DNA of 64,000 nt, taken from NCBI RefSeq assembly GCF_032884065.1, contig NW_027062693.1:1599631-1663630 (forward strand), given 5' to 3'. A model generated the notes under the pieces. That model was not told the DNA's origin. It did not search any database and was given only the letters and a program-made list of their open reading frames with translations. Position 1 is the first letter of the stretch. Every line of letters starts with the position of its first letter. The DNA comes from Artemia franciscana. Lineage: Eukaryota; Arthropoda; Branchiopoda; Anostraca; Artemiidae. This document shows positions 45,301 through 55,441 of this stretch, one piece after another. Both the position numbers and the translations under genes were made by a program.

Positions 45301-45802
45301 GTTCTCCTTTACGGGTGCGAAACATGGTCGGCAAAACTACAACAAGAGAATACACTTAAGGTGTTTGAGCATACTTGTCTACGAAGAATTCTCAGAGTAC
45401 AGCTACGTGACCGTATCTCCAACGTGAATATACGTCGAATGTGCAATATTCAGAGAGATGTTGTGCTCACTATTAAAGAACGCCATTTGAAATGGTTGAG
45501 CCATGTATTGCGGAAACCGCCAGAGTACCTGCCTCGCCAAATACTTCTAGTTGAGCCTATTAGCTACTGGAAGAAACGCCAAGGAGGACAGAGGAAGAAC
45601 TGGTGGAACCTGGCCAAGTCAGACCTTGAACCAATAGGGGGTTTCAGAAAATTTGGTCACAGATGGTCAACACAGTGGCTCGCCTTTGCAGAGCAGCTGG
45701 CACAAGATCGATCAACATGTTCCAAGAAGGTCTCTAAGATCATCGATGCCGGGCGAGGTGGAAACGCCTGATTCCCGCCACAAGTACAAGTAAGTAAGTA
45801 AG
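42329..45802 (+). mobile_element. Nearly full-length RTE-type LINE, 3.47 kb
   Basis: Bounded by the 12-bp duplication TAAACTTAAAAT. It has a 5' leader of about 265 nt, one endonuclease-reverse transcriptase frame (42595-45771) with a single TAG, a very short 3' region and a terminal AAGT tandem repeat (45782-45806) instead of poly-A. One-ORF layout, length of 3.2-3.5 kb and microsatellite tail are typical of the RTE clade. The element is less AT-rich than its surroundings and much better preserved than the Ty3/gypsy copy it interrupts, so it is younger. Confidence 0.9.
42595..45771 (+). pseudogene. RTE endonuclease-reverse transcriptase, one in-frame TAG
   Basis: One register stays open from ATG 42595 to the stop at 45769-45771, except TAG at 43939-43941. 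An in-frame TGA at 42556-42558 sets the upstream limit. The endonuclease (about residues 75-330) has 'NVGCWNVRSA', 'ILCISETRISG' (catalytic Glu), 'IVAGDFNARVG' and 'SGSDHSLVA', all with expected residues. After the TAG come an Arg/Lys-rich linker, 'LKNHKAPGEDGLPPELYK', and the reverse transcriptase with 'LDFIAAFESV' (motif A), 'GVKQGCVLYPTLFNYCIDWV' (motif B) and YADD at 44941-44952 (motif C). 'FTYLGSQLCTDGSSDADI' and 'LLYGCETWS' follow in the C-terminal region. The TAG lies between the two domains, where related elements usually have Trp, so a TGG to TAG change is likely. No other defect was found. Confidence 0.9.
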
Positions 45803-45994
45803 TAAACTTAAAATTATATCGCCTACTAATAGCCAAAAATATTGATAACCTAGAACTAGCAGTTCAGGAAAAAGAAAGAGCCGTAGAAATTGATTCAATT
45901 GTCCTACAGCATCGAAAACTATCAATAAACGCCGTAGAAAAAAAGACCCCTATAAAATCAAGATATTCCTCTCCGGGATTTTTCATCAAGTAAA
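45803..45994 (+). pseudogene. Ty3/gypsy Gag fragment, part 2, with deletion junction
   Basis: Begins with the right copy of the target duplication (45803-45814) and resumes the Gag frame ('LYRLLIAKNIDNLELAVQEK'), ending with 'VEKKTPIKSRYSSPGFF'. The zinc-knuckle and protease regions expected next are absent. Reverse transcriptase sequence starts within about 50 nt, so a deletion happened here. Confidence 0.6.
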
Positions 45995-47283
45995 AATAGC
46001 AGGGGAGGATGTTTACAAAACTGCGTTTTCTACAACAGAAAGTGGCTCTTCTGAATATTTAAAAGTACGGTTTCGACTAAAAACTAGTTCAAGTGCATTG
46101 TGTAGACCCCTGCTTCATTTATTAAGAGGTCTAAATAACATAATTCATTTTGTTGACGACGTCATAGCAATGGACAAAGACACAGAAGACCATTTAGTAA
46201 CCCTAGCAAAAGTATTTGAGAAATTCAGAGAAGGTAATTTAAAATGTAGACCAGAAAAAGTAAATCCTTTTCAAATAAAACTAAAGTTTTTAGGAGTAGT
46301 TTTAACACAAGTACAAATTTCGCCAGACCCTGAAAAGATAAAATCCGTTAAAAAATATACCCCCCCCAAACTATTAAACAATGACGAGGAATCTTAGATT
46401 TAATGAGTTATTTTCGAAAATTTATATGGAATGACGCACAGGTAGTGAAACCTCTAACGGACCTCACTAGAGGGAACCCACAAAAAATTACTTGGTCTAA
46501 AATAGCTCAGAATTCATTAGATCATTTAAAAAAGGCTTTAACCTCTTAACCTATTCTATCACTACCCGATTTCTAAACAGGACAATTCGTTGTTACAACG
46601 GATGCCTCAACCAAGGGAATTGGGGCGATTCTATCCCAAATAATAAATGGGGAAGAAAGAGTAATAGCGTACGCTTCTCGTACCCTCACACCCGGAGAAA
46701 GTAATTATTCTGCTACACAGCTTGAATTATTATCGATTATCCACCATTTGGACAAATTCAGACACTATTTGGTTGGCAGAAAACTTAAACTGCGTTCGGA
46801 TCACAAAAGTCTGCAATGTTTGCAAACTTTCAAAAAGCCGACGGGAGTACTCGAAAGGTGGATACTAAAAATCCAGGATTTGGATTATGAATTTGAACAT
46901 CTTAAGGGAAAACATAACGCCCCATGTGATTATCTTATTAGGTTTCCAGATATTACTCCCGCTGAAGATGAAAGCGAAGAAGTAAACACAATAAAAGCAA
47001 AATATGCTCCAAAGAATAAAAGTTTAAGAATAAAAACCAATAATTCGGTCGAGGAAGAATATAAAGACAGCCCGCTTTCCTCAAATAATATAAAAACATA
47101 TCAAAAGAAAGACAATACTTCCGCTGCTCTAATAGAATATTTCTTATATAATAAAGAGCTACCTGACAAAATGAAATCTTTCAAAAAAGAAATTGATAAT
47201 TATTATTATGATTTGGATGAAAGAATATTCTGTATAATAATGACCGATAATAATAACATAAATCAAACTTCCATTGTACCAGT
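45995..47283 (+). pseudogene. Ty3/gypsy reverse transcriptase (partial) and RNase H
   Basis: Reverse transcriptase starts mid-palm ('YKTAFSTTESGSSEYLKVRF') and has 'IIHFVDDVIAMDKDTEDH' (catalytic motif as F-V-D-D) and 'LKFLGVVLTQVQISPDPEKI'. The Gly-Tyr-type connection 'MSYFRKFIWNDAQVVKPLTD' follows after a stop near 46396. RNase H shows 'FVVTTDASTKGIGAIL' (first Asp), 'VIAYASRTLTPGESNYSATQ' with 'LELLSIIHHLDKFRHYLVGR' (Glu), and 'LRSDHKSLQ' (Asp), then 'LKGKHNAPCDYLIR'. The longest frame is 46748-47287 (179 codons). Stops before RNase H break it. Confidence 0.8.
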
Positions 47284-47950
47284 TTAACCCCAAATTTTAG
47301 AAAAACCCGCTTTTGAATTTTTTTATTCTGATGTGTGAGGTCACTTGGGATTAGATTAGACTTTCCATGGATTAAAACAATACTTTTTCGTCACTTCTGC
47401 CTTAACAAAGTTGAAGAATTATGTCAATACTTGTGAAACATGTAATTTAAGAAAGAATCCCCAAATCTACCCTAATCCAACAATCGGAAGGACTCTTACA
47501 GCCAGGTTTCCATTTGATATAGTTTCTTTTGATTTATATGGTACTAGCGGAGGATTACCCACGTCTAACAAAGGACACACCTGCGTACTTTCAGTAATCG
47601 ATCATTTTTCTGGTTTCACTTTGGCTAAACCTTTGAAAAACCAAAGTGCTTATACTACCTCAAAAGCCCTTGCTAAAATATTCCTTAATTTCGGTATTCC
47701 TAATACATTATTAAGTTACAATGGTCCTAATTTTGTATCAAAAGTGACCAAGGATTTAATGCCTTTTCTTCAAATAAATAAATTGGTAACGACACCCTAT
47801 CACCCCCAGGCCAATGGAAAAATTGAGAACAGACACAAGCTATTCTCTAATATTTTAAGCATTTATACAATGGAAAATGGGAGGGATTGGCACGAAACCG
47901 TACCTTATTTAACAAATGTGGTGATCACAAGCAAATGTTTCCTCACATGA
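47284..47950 (+). pseudogene. Ty3/gypsy integrase, catalytic Asp lost
   Basis: A broken HHCC zinc-binding start (H-L-G...H-G...'CETCNLRK', with stops near 47328 and 47360) precedes an open 179-codon frame (47411-47950). The catalytic core has 'IVSFDLYGT' (first Asp) and 'ALAKIFLNFGIPNTLLSYNG', where the second catalytic Asp expected before N-G is Tyr, and 'TTPYHPQANGKIENRHKLF' with the Glu. With that substitution the enzyme would be inactive. The frame ends shortly after 'HETVPYLTNV', so the C-terminal domain is missing. Confidence 0.8.
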
Positions 47951-48392
47951 AAGAGCGCGTTGTTATTCAAGATCGGGTAAGTTTTTTCCTGATAATTCTT
48001 TCAGTTACCTAGTACACTTCACTGGACCCGTTCCAGTGCCAAGACAAGGGGAGTTTCCTGTCAATCATTTTAATCACCGAGCTTAAACACTATACTTGGC
48101 TCAATGTCACTTATGATCAGATAAGTTTCCCTTAATCCTTTAGGGCCATTTGGGTTTACTCGCCTGACCGGGTCCAATGATATTCGAGATCAGACTTTTT
48201 CCGTTAATTCTTTTTGTTGCTGGTTTCACTGCATTGGACTCGGTCCGATTTTGCGCATGATAGGGTAAAATTTTCCCCAGTAGTTCTTACGGTCACCAAG
48301 TTGTCAACACTGGACGGCAAACTTTTTTTCTTCCTAGATACTTTTCGCTATGTGAAATAAACCACCCATGTTGTCTATGATTCTCTTTTTAT
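47951..48392. other. Diverged direct repeats, no gene
   Basis: A segment with 'attc..gat...gtt.tttcc..ataattctttc' and 'cactggac' occurs about three times in altered form (about 47965-48035, 48175-48245 and 48255-48325). This could be part of the 3' region of the Ty3/gypsy element. No further assignment is possible. Confidence 0.35.
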
Positions 48393-49395
48393 GGCACTTG
48401 GTATTAATCAAGTGACATATTGCGATCGCAAATTCTATCGCTCTGTCTGTCCCGGTTTTGCTAGTTTAGGTACTTCCAGATAAGCTAGGACGATGAAATT
48501 AAGCAGGCGTATTAGGGACCAGACCTAATTAAATTGGAAATATTCATTTCCCCAGTTCGACCATCTGGAGGGGAGTGGGGGACGGTTAATTTGAAAAAAA
48601 TTAGAAAAAATGAGGTATTTTTAACTTGCGAATAGGTGATCGGTATCTTAATGATATTTGATATCTGGAAGGATATCGTGTCTCAGAGCTTTCGTTTTAA
48701 TTTCCGACCAGATCTGGTGACATTGGGGGAGTTGGAGGGGGAAACCCAAAATCTTGGAAAACGCCTAGAGTGGAGGGATCGGGATGAAACTTGGTGAGAA
48801 AAATAAGCACAAGTCCTAGATACGTGATTGACATAATTGGAACGGATCCGCTCTCGCTTTGGTGGAGTTGGGGTGGGGTGGGGGGCTTTATTTAATTCGC
48901 AAAAATTACAAAAAATGAGGTATTTTTAACTTAAAAACGGGTGACCGGATCTTAATGAAACTTGATATTTAGAAGGAACTCATTTCTCAGAGCTCTTATT
49001 TAGGGGAGCTAGGGAGGGGGTCCAGTGCTTTGGCGAGTTTGGTGCTTCTGGACGTGCTAGGACGATGAAAATTTGCAAGCGTGTCAAGGACCTGCACAAA
49101 TTGACTTGTTAAAGTCGTTTTCCCCGATTTGACCATCTGGGGGGCTGAAGGGAGAGTAAAAATGAGGTATTTTTAACTTACGAGTGGGTGATCGGATCTT
49201 AATGAATTTTGATATTTAGAAGGACCTCGTGTCTCAGAGCTCTTATTTTAAATCCTGACCGGCATTAAGCCTCTGATTTTCCTTTTAAATCAATCTGTTG
49301 ATTCTTAGAATTTTGCTAAAGCTCGTGCCATATGAGCTCTTGGCTCTTCTGGCCTCGTCACAAGTGCCATATGAGCTCTTAATTCTTGTTTAAAG
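48393..49395 (-). mobile_element. Family-B copy in inverted orientation
   Basis: Reverse complement of the 22470-24145 copy. It starts (on the plus strand) with hairpin CACTTGGTATTAATCAAGTG (48395-48414) and 'gcgatcgcaaattctatcg'. It has three subrepeats with 'atgaggtatttttaactt' near 48610, 48917 and 49167, and ends with 'ttttgctaaagctcgtgcca' and a duplicated 'catatgagctctt' (49331 and 49369). No coding content was found. Confidence 0.7.
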
Positions 49396-49399
49396 TGCA

Positions 49400-50030
49400 A
49401 AACTGCAGCGCTTCCCCCGGGGACTGTGGGGATTAAGTCGTTCTCAAAGACATAATTGATAGATATTTCGACAATGCTGAACAAAATAGTTATCTCAAAA
49501 TTTTGATCTGAAAAAAATTAGCGTGGGAGGGGGCCTAGATGCCCTCCAGTTCTTTTTATCACTTAAAAAGAACACTATAGCTTTTAATTTCCTTTCGAAT
49601 GAGCCCTCTCTCGAAATTCTAGGACCATTGGGTCGATACGAACACCCCTGAAAGAAAAAACCAAATGAACACGCATTCATGATCTTTCTTCTGGAAAAAA
49701 AATTACAAATTTCCACATTTGTGCAGGTAGGAGCTTGAAACCTCTACAGTAGGGTTTTCTGAACCGCTGAATCTGATAATGTGATATTCATTAAGATTCT
49801 ATGACTTATGGGGAGTGTTTCCCTATTTTTTCGAAAATAAGACAAATTTTCTCAGACTTGTAACTTTTAATTGGTAGGACTAAACTTGATAAAACTTATA
49901 TATTTAAATCAGCGTAAAATTCCGATCCTTTTTATGCATCTATTAGTATCAAAATACCGCTTTTTAGAGCTTCGATTACTATTGAGCCGGGCTGCATCTT
50001 ACTTACAATTCGTTATCACGAACTGTTTGA
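49400..50030 (+). mobile_element. Foldback-family right-end fragment
   Basis: Follows the distal right arm from 'ggggactgtggggattaagt' through 'tttttatcacttaaaaagaa' and 'tccacatttgtgcaggtagg' to 'attcgttatcacgaactg' and TTTGA at about 50030. The left arm and centre are absent. It directly abuts the family-B copy, as family B and foldback units do elsewhere in repeat-rich stretches. Confidence 0.7.
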
Positions 50031-50091
50031 CAGATCCCTTGGGAAAGAATCGGTAAATAAGTTGAGGAAGTATCTATTCATAAGAAGGATA

Positions 50092-50450
50092 ATCCATGGA
50101 CCGACTTCCGCCAACCCAGGTTACGCTAAACAAGCACGTTCGGCACGCTTACATTCAAGCCCAGGTATGGTTCATTTCTCATCTTGTCATTAGTCCCGAA
50201 AAGAACCGCCACGATAACGAATAGGAAAAGACTAGCAATGAGATTTGGGTTCCCCGATGATCAATCCTGCCCCAAGCTGCTGTCGCCTGTCGTTAGCTTA
50301 TACGATGCAGTTGCAAAAAGCAATACTCTTGACGCTGCAACTGCAAGTGGAGCTCACTTGAGTGCACCGAGTTATGTTCTTTCCAAGGGTCCTGCCAAGT
50401 GTAATGAATTTTTATTTATTATGTATTTTGATGTCACTTTTAAGGCTTAA
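50092..50450 (+). pseudogene. Unidentified coding-like fragment
   Basis: From ATG 50095 a 43-codon frame starts 'MDRLPPTQVTLNKHVRHAYI' and continues Q-A-Q-V-W. An L-P-P-T...H...A-Y-x-Q-x-x-V-W pattern is one I associate with repeat-borne arthropod proteins of unknown function, but I cannot name the family. A second frame (50184-50450) overlaps it. The stretch is less AT-rich than its surroundings. It is probably a broken piece of a mobile-element gene or exon. Confidence 0.3.
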
Positions 50451-52463
50451 GTCTAACTTAGAACTTCGGTTGTTCAGTATGTGAAATAATATCTCAGCGA
50501 AGTACCATATTATTTGATAATTATTGCCTTATTTTTTGTTCCATTTTCCAATAACAATGACAATCAAGACAAGTTAGCTAAAGTAGCAAACGGAAATGGC
50601 TTTTTTGGTTGTGCGTATCCAAAAAAGTGCCATGTAGGTCTCTATGTGTGTTCGAAATCCTTCATTCTCTTCGTGTCATTAAGCGTCGTGGGCACTACTG
50701 GACGCTTTAAATTTTGGGTTCGTATTGCATGTTCGATTTCATTTCGAATTATCGCTTGTTTTAAGAAACTAATGTTTTGTAAATTTTTCTATTTTGGCAC
50801 AGCGGGCATCAAGAAATGCCAGGAATGGATCCTGGCTAACAGATTCAATTTCTTTTCAACACCACTCAACTCTTGGTATTTCAAACCGTGTATCTACCAA
50901 ACCTGAACTTTCTGTAACAAGCAGATGAGGTTTGCGCTGTTAGCGCATTTTTCAGCGATTGCAAAAGTTCTACCTGAGCTATTGGGCTACCCTTACTTTG
51001 TACTGTATTACCACTTTTGCGGTTTTGAGCGTGCAAATTTCTTCTTTTAATGCGCAGACTTGCCGCTGCTGCTTATCATCTTCGGACTTCTAGTACTCTA
51101 AACTATGTTTTTGCCTGTTTTGGTATTACATGGGACATTTGCTCCTTTTTTGTGCCTTTTTTAGTGCTCTATCTTGCGCTTCAGAGCGATCCTTTATTTT
51201 TATCTGTCCACCATTGGAATCGCCTTATTTTAAAATGTGTATTCAGAGGTTTTGATGCTTAAGATTTCGCACGCTCGTAAAGGTGCTTTAGAACACCCGC
51301 CACCATTAGATTCCCCGTGCTTTATTCTGTGTTCCCACCAATTTTGGTGCTTTTTCCCAGAAGTGCACGATTCTTTTGCTTAACGGCTCCACTTTGTGAA
51401 TAGGTATCTGGGAAATGTGTGTTATTGTCTGGAACGAAGTAGTGTTAGGGGCAGAATCAAGATAATAACTACAGCATTTGATTGACAAGACTAATAAGTA
51501 TGTAAGCAGTGGCATTATTTGCAGAGGGTGTAGAGTGAGGTTGTTTTATGCCATTAGATGTTGAAGGGAGGTTGGTATTTCAATTTGAATACCCTTTTTG
51601 TATTTTCATTGAAGGAAACGTCAAATTGACCTTGCTGGCCCTTGGTTTTAATTAAACATAGTATGCCCTCCTAAATTTTCGTGAATTGACGCCGCTTTGT
51701 CTAAGAAAAAAAAAGTCTGAGCATGAAGAAATCAGTGTCAGCACTGTTCAGGAAAAGGGGAAGACTGATGACAGGAGATAGGGTTAGATTTTAGGTTATA
51801 TGTCTGGAAGTGAAAGAAAATTTTACATATTAGGGCTTCACCTTGGCAGTAACGATAAGTGTAGTAAACAAATAGAGATAAACTCGGGAAAAGGAAAGCG
51901 AGACTTTTTGTTGTGACCCGCTTTGCGTGTGGAATTTGGGGCATAAAAATGCTTAAAGTTGGAAAGTGCTGAGGTGCAATATTTTAAAAGAATTGACTGG
52001 GTTTTTCAGTAATTTGATAAATCATGGGGACTTGGGACTAAAGCCGATAATTTTCGTCTTGTTATGGCAAATTCTTATTCTCTCACGAATAAGTGCAAAT
52101 TATTCTTTCACGGCACAATTTTACTCGGAAAACTAGTACAGTTTACTTCAAATCGATGGTAACGCTGGTGCAATAACCAATTTTTGCAAAAGTGTCAATT
52201 ACAAACTAAAGCTGTAACAGTGGTGATATATAAAACAGAAAAATGAAAGACGGATAAGACACCATGCAATGGTGTGCCATTGCATTGGTGATTTCTTCTT
52301 TCATTATTTATCATATTGGCTAGTTTTAAAATCACTATTCATACTAACTGGATATTATTAATGGTATCCGAATTGATGAATTTGTTCAAAGGCTTAGTCT
52401 CAATGCTTTCAAAGCCTAGCGCCCTAGACTCTGGGGCTTCAAAGGTAGTGTCATCCGTAGAGG
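50451..52463. other. No recognised feature
   Basis: Frames at 50514-50906 (130 codons, plus), 51050-51262 (plus) and 51306-51515 (minus) have no motif. The minus strand near 51050-51090 gives a short charged stretch (E-E-I-C-T-L-K-T-A-K) that could be coiled coil but is surrounded by stops. If the O-GlcNAc transferase gene extends left, this is intron. Confidence 0.4.
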
Positions 52464-53083
52464 CATATTTATTTGACCTTTTGTCTATTTTGTGGAAAAC
52501 GGCTGTCTTTAAGTTATGATCCGTTCGATTCTGAGGAAATTTGGCACTGCGGGGAGTTAGTTGGTTGTCCCTCAACGACTTTGATCTTTATGAAGGGCAC
52601 TAGAACTTTTTTAATTTTCTAATCGAATCAGTTCCCTCTCTATTTTTCACGACCACCTCTAGCATACGAAATGGCTGAGGAAAACGATACAAAATGAAGT
52701 GCATACATGGCAGGCACTTCGTGCTTTCCCAAGTCACCGCTAGCCTATTGACTTTGGTACAGAGGGCATATTTATTTGACCTATTGTCTATTCTGTAGAA
52801 AATGGCTGTTTTTAAGTTATGATCCGTTGCTGAGGGAAAATTCAGATTCTGAGGAAATTTGGCACTGGGGGGAGCTTGTTGGTTTTCCCTCAACGACTTT
52901 GATCTTTAAGAAGGGCACTAGAACTTTTTTAAGTTTTCAATCGAATTAGTTCCCTCTCTATTTTTCATAACCACCTCTAGCATACGAAATGGCTGAGAAA
53001 AACGATACAAAATGAAGTGCATACATGGCAGGCACTTCGTGCTTTCCCAAGTCACCGCTAGTCCATTGACTCTGGTATAGAGG
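52464..53083 (+). repeat. 303-bp tandem duplication
   Basis: 'catatttatttgacc' at 52464 recurs at 52767. Both copies contain 'ggctgt..ttaagttatgatc', 'gaggaaatttggcactg', 'tgatcttta.gaagggcact', 'ccacctctagcatacgaaat' and 'catggcaggcacttcgtgct'. Copies are highly similar apart from an insertion of about 15 nt in the second, so the event is fairly young. It ends about 100 bp before the splice acceptor of the first O-GlcNAc transferase exon. Confidence 0.9.
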
Positions 53084-53185
53084 TCACGAAAGGAACTTTT
53101 TTTTGCTATTATACGAATTTACTGAGATTTTCTCCGTAGAAGTTTAAAAACTCTTCCAAAAATTTTTCTCATCCATTAAATATAG

Positions 53186-53383
53186 GAGAAATTATCGTCA
53201 AATTTGCCAGCCATAGCTGATAATGTTGCTGTTATCAATGGCACAGATCTCTCACCGCTATATGAAAGGACTGACGTTCGTCGGGTGACTGAAACAATTA
53301 GTTCATCTACAACCACCACATTTGAAGCTCCGGTGGTTGGTTCCTTGACTGTTGCTCAGCTTCCAACAATGCAACCCATTGAG
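53186..53383 (+). CDS. OGT: O-GlcNAc transferase internal exon (intervening domain)
   Basis: A 198-nt exon in phase 0 at both ends. A pyrimidine-rich tract and AG precede it ('aaatatag' ending 53185) and GTAAGT follows at 53384. The translation begins 'EKLSSNLPAIADNVAVINGT' and contains 'DLSPLYERTDVRRV'. After a Ser/Thr-rich stretch it ends 'VAQLPTMQPIE'. This matches the part of O-GlcNAc transferase between the two catalytic lobes (N-x-x-x-I-N-G-x-D-L, then ...L-P-x-x-x-P-I-E), which is less conserved than its flanks. The enzyme moves N-acetylglucosamine from UDP-GlcNAc to Ser/Thr of nuclear and cytosolic proteins. Its exon partner is 55442-55669, and the joined phase is consistent. No stop or frame damage is seen. 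Exons for the TPR and first catalytic lobe were not found to the left. Confidence 0.85.
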
Positions 53384-54162
53384 GTAAGTTTATCTGTGAA
53401 TTGAGAGAGGAAGACCTTTATATTTCTTAATTTTTAATATTGTGAATTTGTCACATAAGAGGAGTGTCTGAAGTGTCTAAGGTTGTCTGAAGTGGCTGCT
53501 CTGAAATATTGAGGAAAACACATTAATAGTGATAAACATTTCTTCATGTTGCGGGGTGCTCAATAGAATTTTCCCCAGTTCACCTCTAAATTGGGTTTTC
53601 AAGTCATTATTTAAATCCTAACCCTTTTCTTTCTTTCTTTAAATGTGCCACTAAATATATATACTTGAATGTAATTTCATTCAGCATCACCCTCCAAAAA
53701 AGCCCTGCCTTATCCGTCTTTCCCTGAGGTTCTGGGCTATTTCCCCCTGTGGCTTTGTTTAAAACAATGAGTTTGACTGGTAGTATTTTGTATTATGAGT
53801 TATCATGTAAATCAACGCCAAAAATTTACAGTAGATATTACTTCTTTTTACTATTCTTATTCTAGTTATGTCCTATAGTTATTATTATAATTCTATCAGT
53901 ATTTACCTTTAGTATTTTGTAGTTAGTATCTTTGGAACCCGCATTTTGTATTTTCACTGGTATTTATCACGATCTAAATAAGGCCGTGAGGATTCTCAAT
54001 TGGCAGCGTCGCTTCAGACAATTCCGTTACTTAACTTCCGACTGTATTATGCAAAACCATCCAGTCTTTAGGAATTTTAACGTTTCAAAACTTGGTTCTA
54101 AATTTCTGTCTGCAGAAGATAAAAATCAATTTTCACTATGAACGTTCTATTCATCCAATTTG

Positions 54163-54660
54163 TTAGAAACAGTTTAAACTGTTGTGTAAAGGATGATGTG
54201 TGAAGTTAAATCTCAAGCGAATTCCATTTTGGTAGAAACAGTTTAAACTGTTGTATAGAGGATGATGTGTGAAGCTCAATCTCAAGCGAATTCCGATTGC
54301 TCTTTTCTTAGAAAAACGGAAAGTATTGAAGATATAGAACCTAAGAATAAAGTTAGTGTTAAACAGAGTTATGTGACCGAAAACAAAACGCAAGAACATC
54401 CAGAAAACAACAAAGCAGACAAAGACAAAAGACTAAGTCCCGTATGCAATTACAATCCCTTGCCACATACAGATATGTATGCAGAAAGTTATTCTGAAAC
54501 GGGCTCAATTTCGACAAGAACCCATAAAGAGGCAAATCAAATGCAAGACAGAAGACACGCAAATACCCCCGACGTAAATACCCCCGACGTGTGAAGTATG
54601 ATGTGTGAAGTTGAATCTCAAACGAATTCCGGTTGTTCTTTTTTTTTTATAGAAAAAAGG
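54163..54660 (+). repeat. 69-bp repeats with a 16-bp palindrome
   Basis: AACAGTTTAAACTGTT, a perfect palindrome, lies at 54168-54183 and 54237-54252. Each is followed by 'ggatgatgtgtgaag' and 'ctcaagcgaattcc'. A third partial copy starts at about 54598 ('tatgatgtgtgaagttgaat') after about 300 nt of other sequence, which ends in two copies of 'aaatacccccgacgt' (54561-54590). Confidence 0.8.
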
Positions 54661-55055
54661 AGAACGGAAAAGCATTGAAGATAGATACCCTAAAAATCGT
54701 CAGATTGGTCCCTAGTGAGGTCCCTTTTTTTGACTAAAGAGATCGCTAAGTCCCTATTTTTTACCACTTGAACCTGCAGCAGTCCTGCAGAATGTAGCCC
54801 TAAACGAGGATTGTCTTAATTGGGGATGAAAAAAGAAGAAATGCAGACATCCCAAAAAGTAAAAGAGAATAAATCGACATAGAAAAGAAACAGTAAAAAA
54901 CAAACACGAGTGCATAAGATTAAACAAACTATTGCTTTCGGATTCATCATCAGTTGATTTAACTGTAAAAATATACAATTAGGGCTATTTTAGATATGGC
55001 TTATATTACGTCAACCAGGATTTTTTTTGGGGGGATGGGGTTTACAAAAGGATAT

Positions 55056-55086
55056 ATTTGTGTGTGTGTGTGTGTGGGGGGGGGGT
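55056..55086. repeat. (TG)n followed by poly-G microsatellite
   Basis: About nine TG dinucleotides and then eleven G residues. Such tracts are length-variable. Confidence 0.9.
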
Positions 55087-55134
55087 ACAAAAACCTAAAA
55101 ACGCATCAAAAATTTGTTTATATTCATTTTTGTT

Positions 55135-55230
55135 ACGTTTTTACGAGTCGGACAAACATTTCGGGTGGGATTCGAACCCCCAGCCCCCTTTGATGTGGCC
55201 TTTGGTTTATCGGCATATATGCAAACAGGA
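55135..55230 (-). repeat. tRNA-like SINE remnant
   Basis: The minus strand carries GGTTCGAATCC, a perfect RNA polymerase III B box (plus coordinates 55168-55178), inside a T-arm-like context (GGGGGTTCGAATCCC). A convincing A box was not found upstream; the nearest candidate is 'atgccgataaacc'. It is probably an old SINE or tRNA pseudogene. Confidence 0.45.
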
Positions 55231-55441
55231 CTGGATGTGTGACTACATGCAAATAGGACTGAAATTTCATTGTATCCAAAATAAAGTTAATTTTCCATTT
55301 TGTTCTTTAGACTTATCCCTCATTATTTTGCATCCTTTGCTACTCCTCCCATAAATAGGAATGATCCCTAGACAAGAGTTTAGTGCTTTTAAATTTTTGT
55401 TCATTCTGCTATTTTATACATTTTCTTTGTTTAATTTTAAG

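Larger units (their letters stand above)
41897..47950 (+). mobile_element. Decayed Ty3/gypsy element, split by a LINE
   Basis: Gag-like sequence (41897-42328 and, after the LINE at 42329-45802, 45803-45950), then reverse transcriptase from palm motif onwards (about 45995-46400), RNase H (about 46575-46930) and integrase (about 47285-47950), all plus strand. The protease and first part of reverse transcriptase are missing, so an internal deletion joins gag to pol near 45950-45990. Multiple stops and frame changes are present. The gene order RT-RNase H-integrase is that of Ty3/gypsy. No LTRs were identified. Confidence 0.85.
53384..55441 (+). other. O-GlcNAc transferase intron, 2058 nt
   Basis: GT...AG intron between the two exons (GTAAGT at 53384, 'tttaattttaag' ending 55441). 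It contains palindromic 69-bp repeats near 54163-54300, a tRNA-like SINE remnant near 55135-55230 and a (TG)n(G)n microsatellite at 55056-55086. A frame at 54262-54594 runs through repeat sequence and is probably not coding. Confidence 0.75.

Noticed and set aside
54262-54594. 110-codon frame as a gene or alternative exon in the O-GlcNAc transferase intron
   Set aside because: It starts inside a 69-bp palindromic repeat and ends in a 15-bp duplication. It has no domain and no convincing splice sites.
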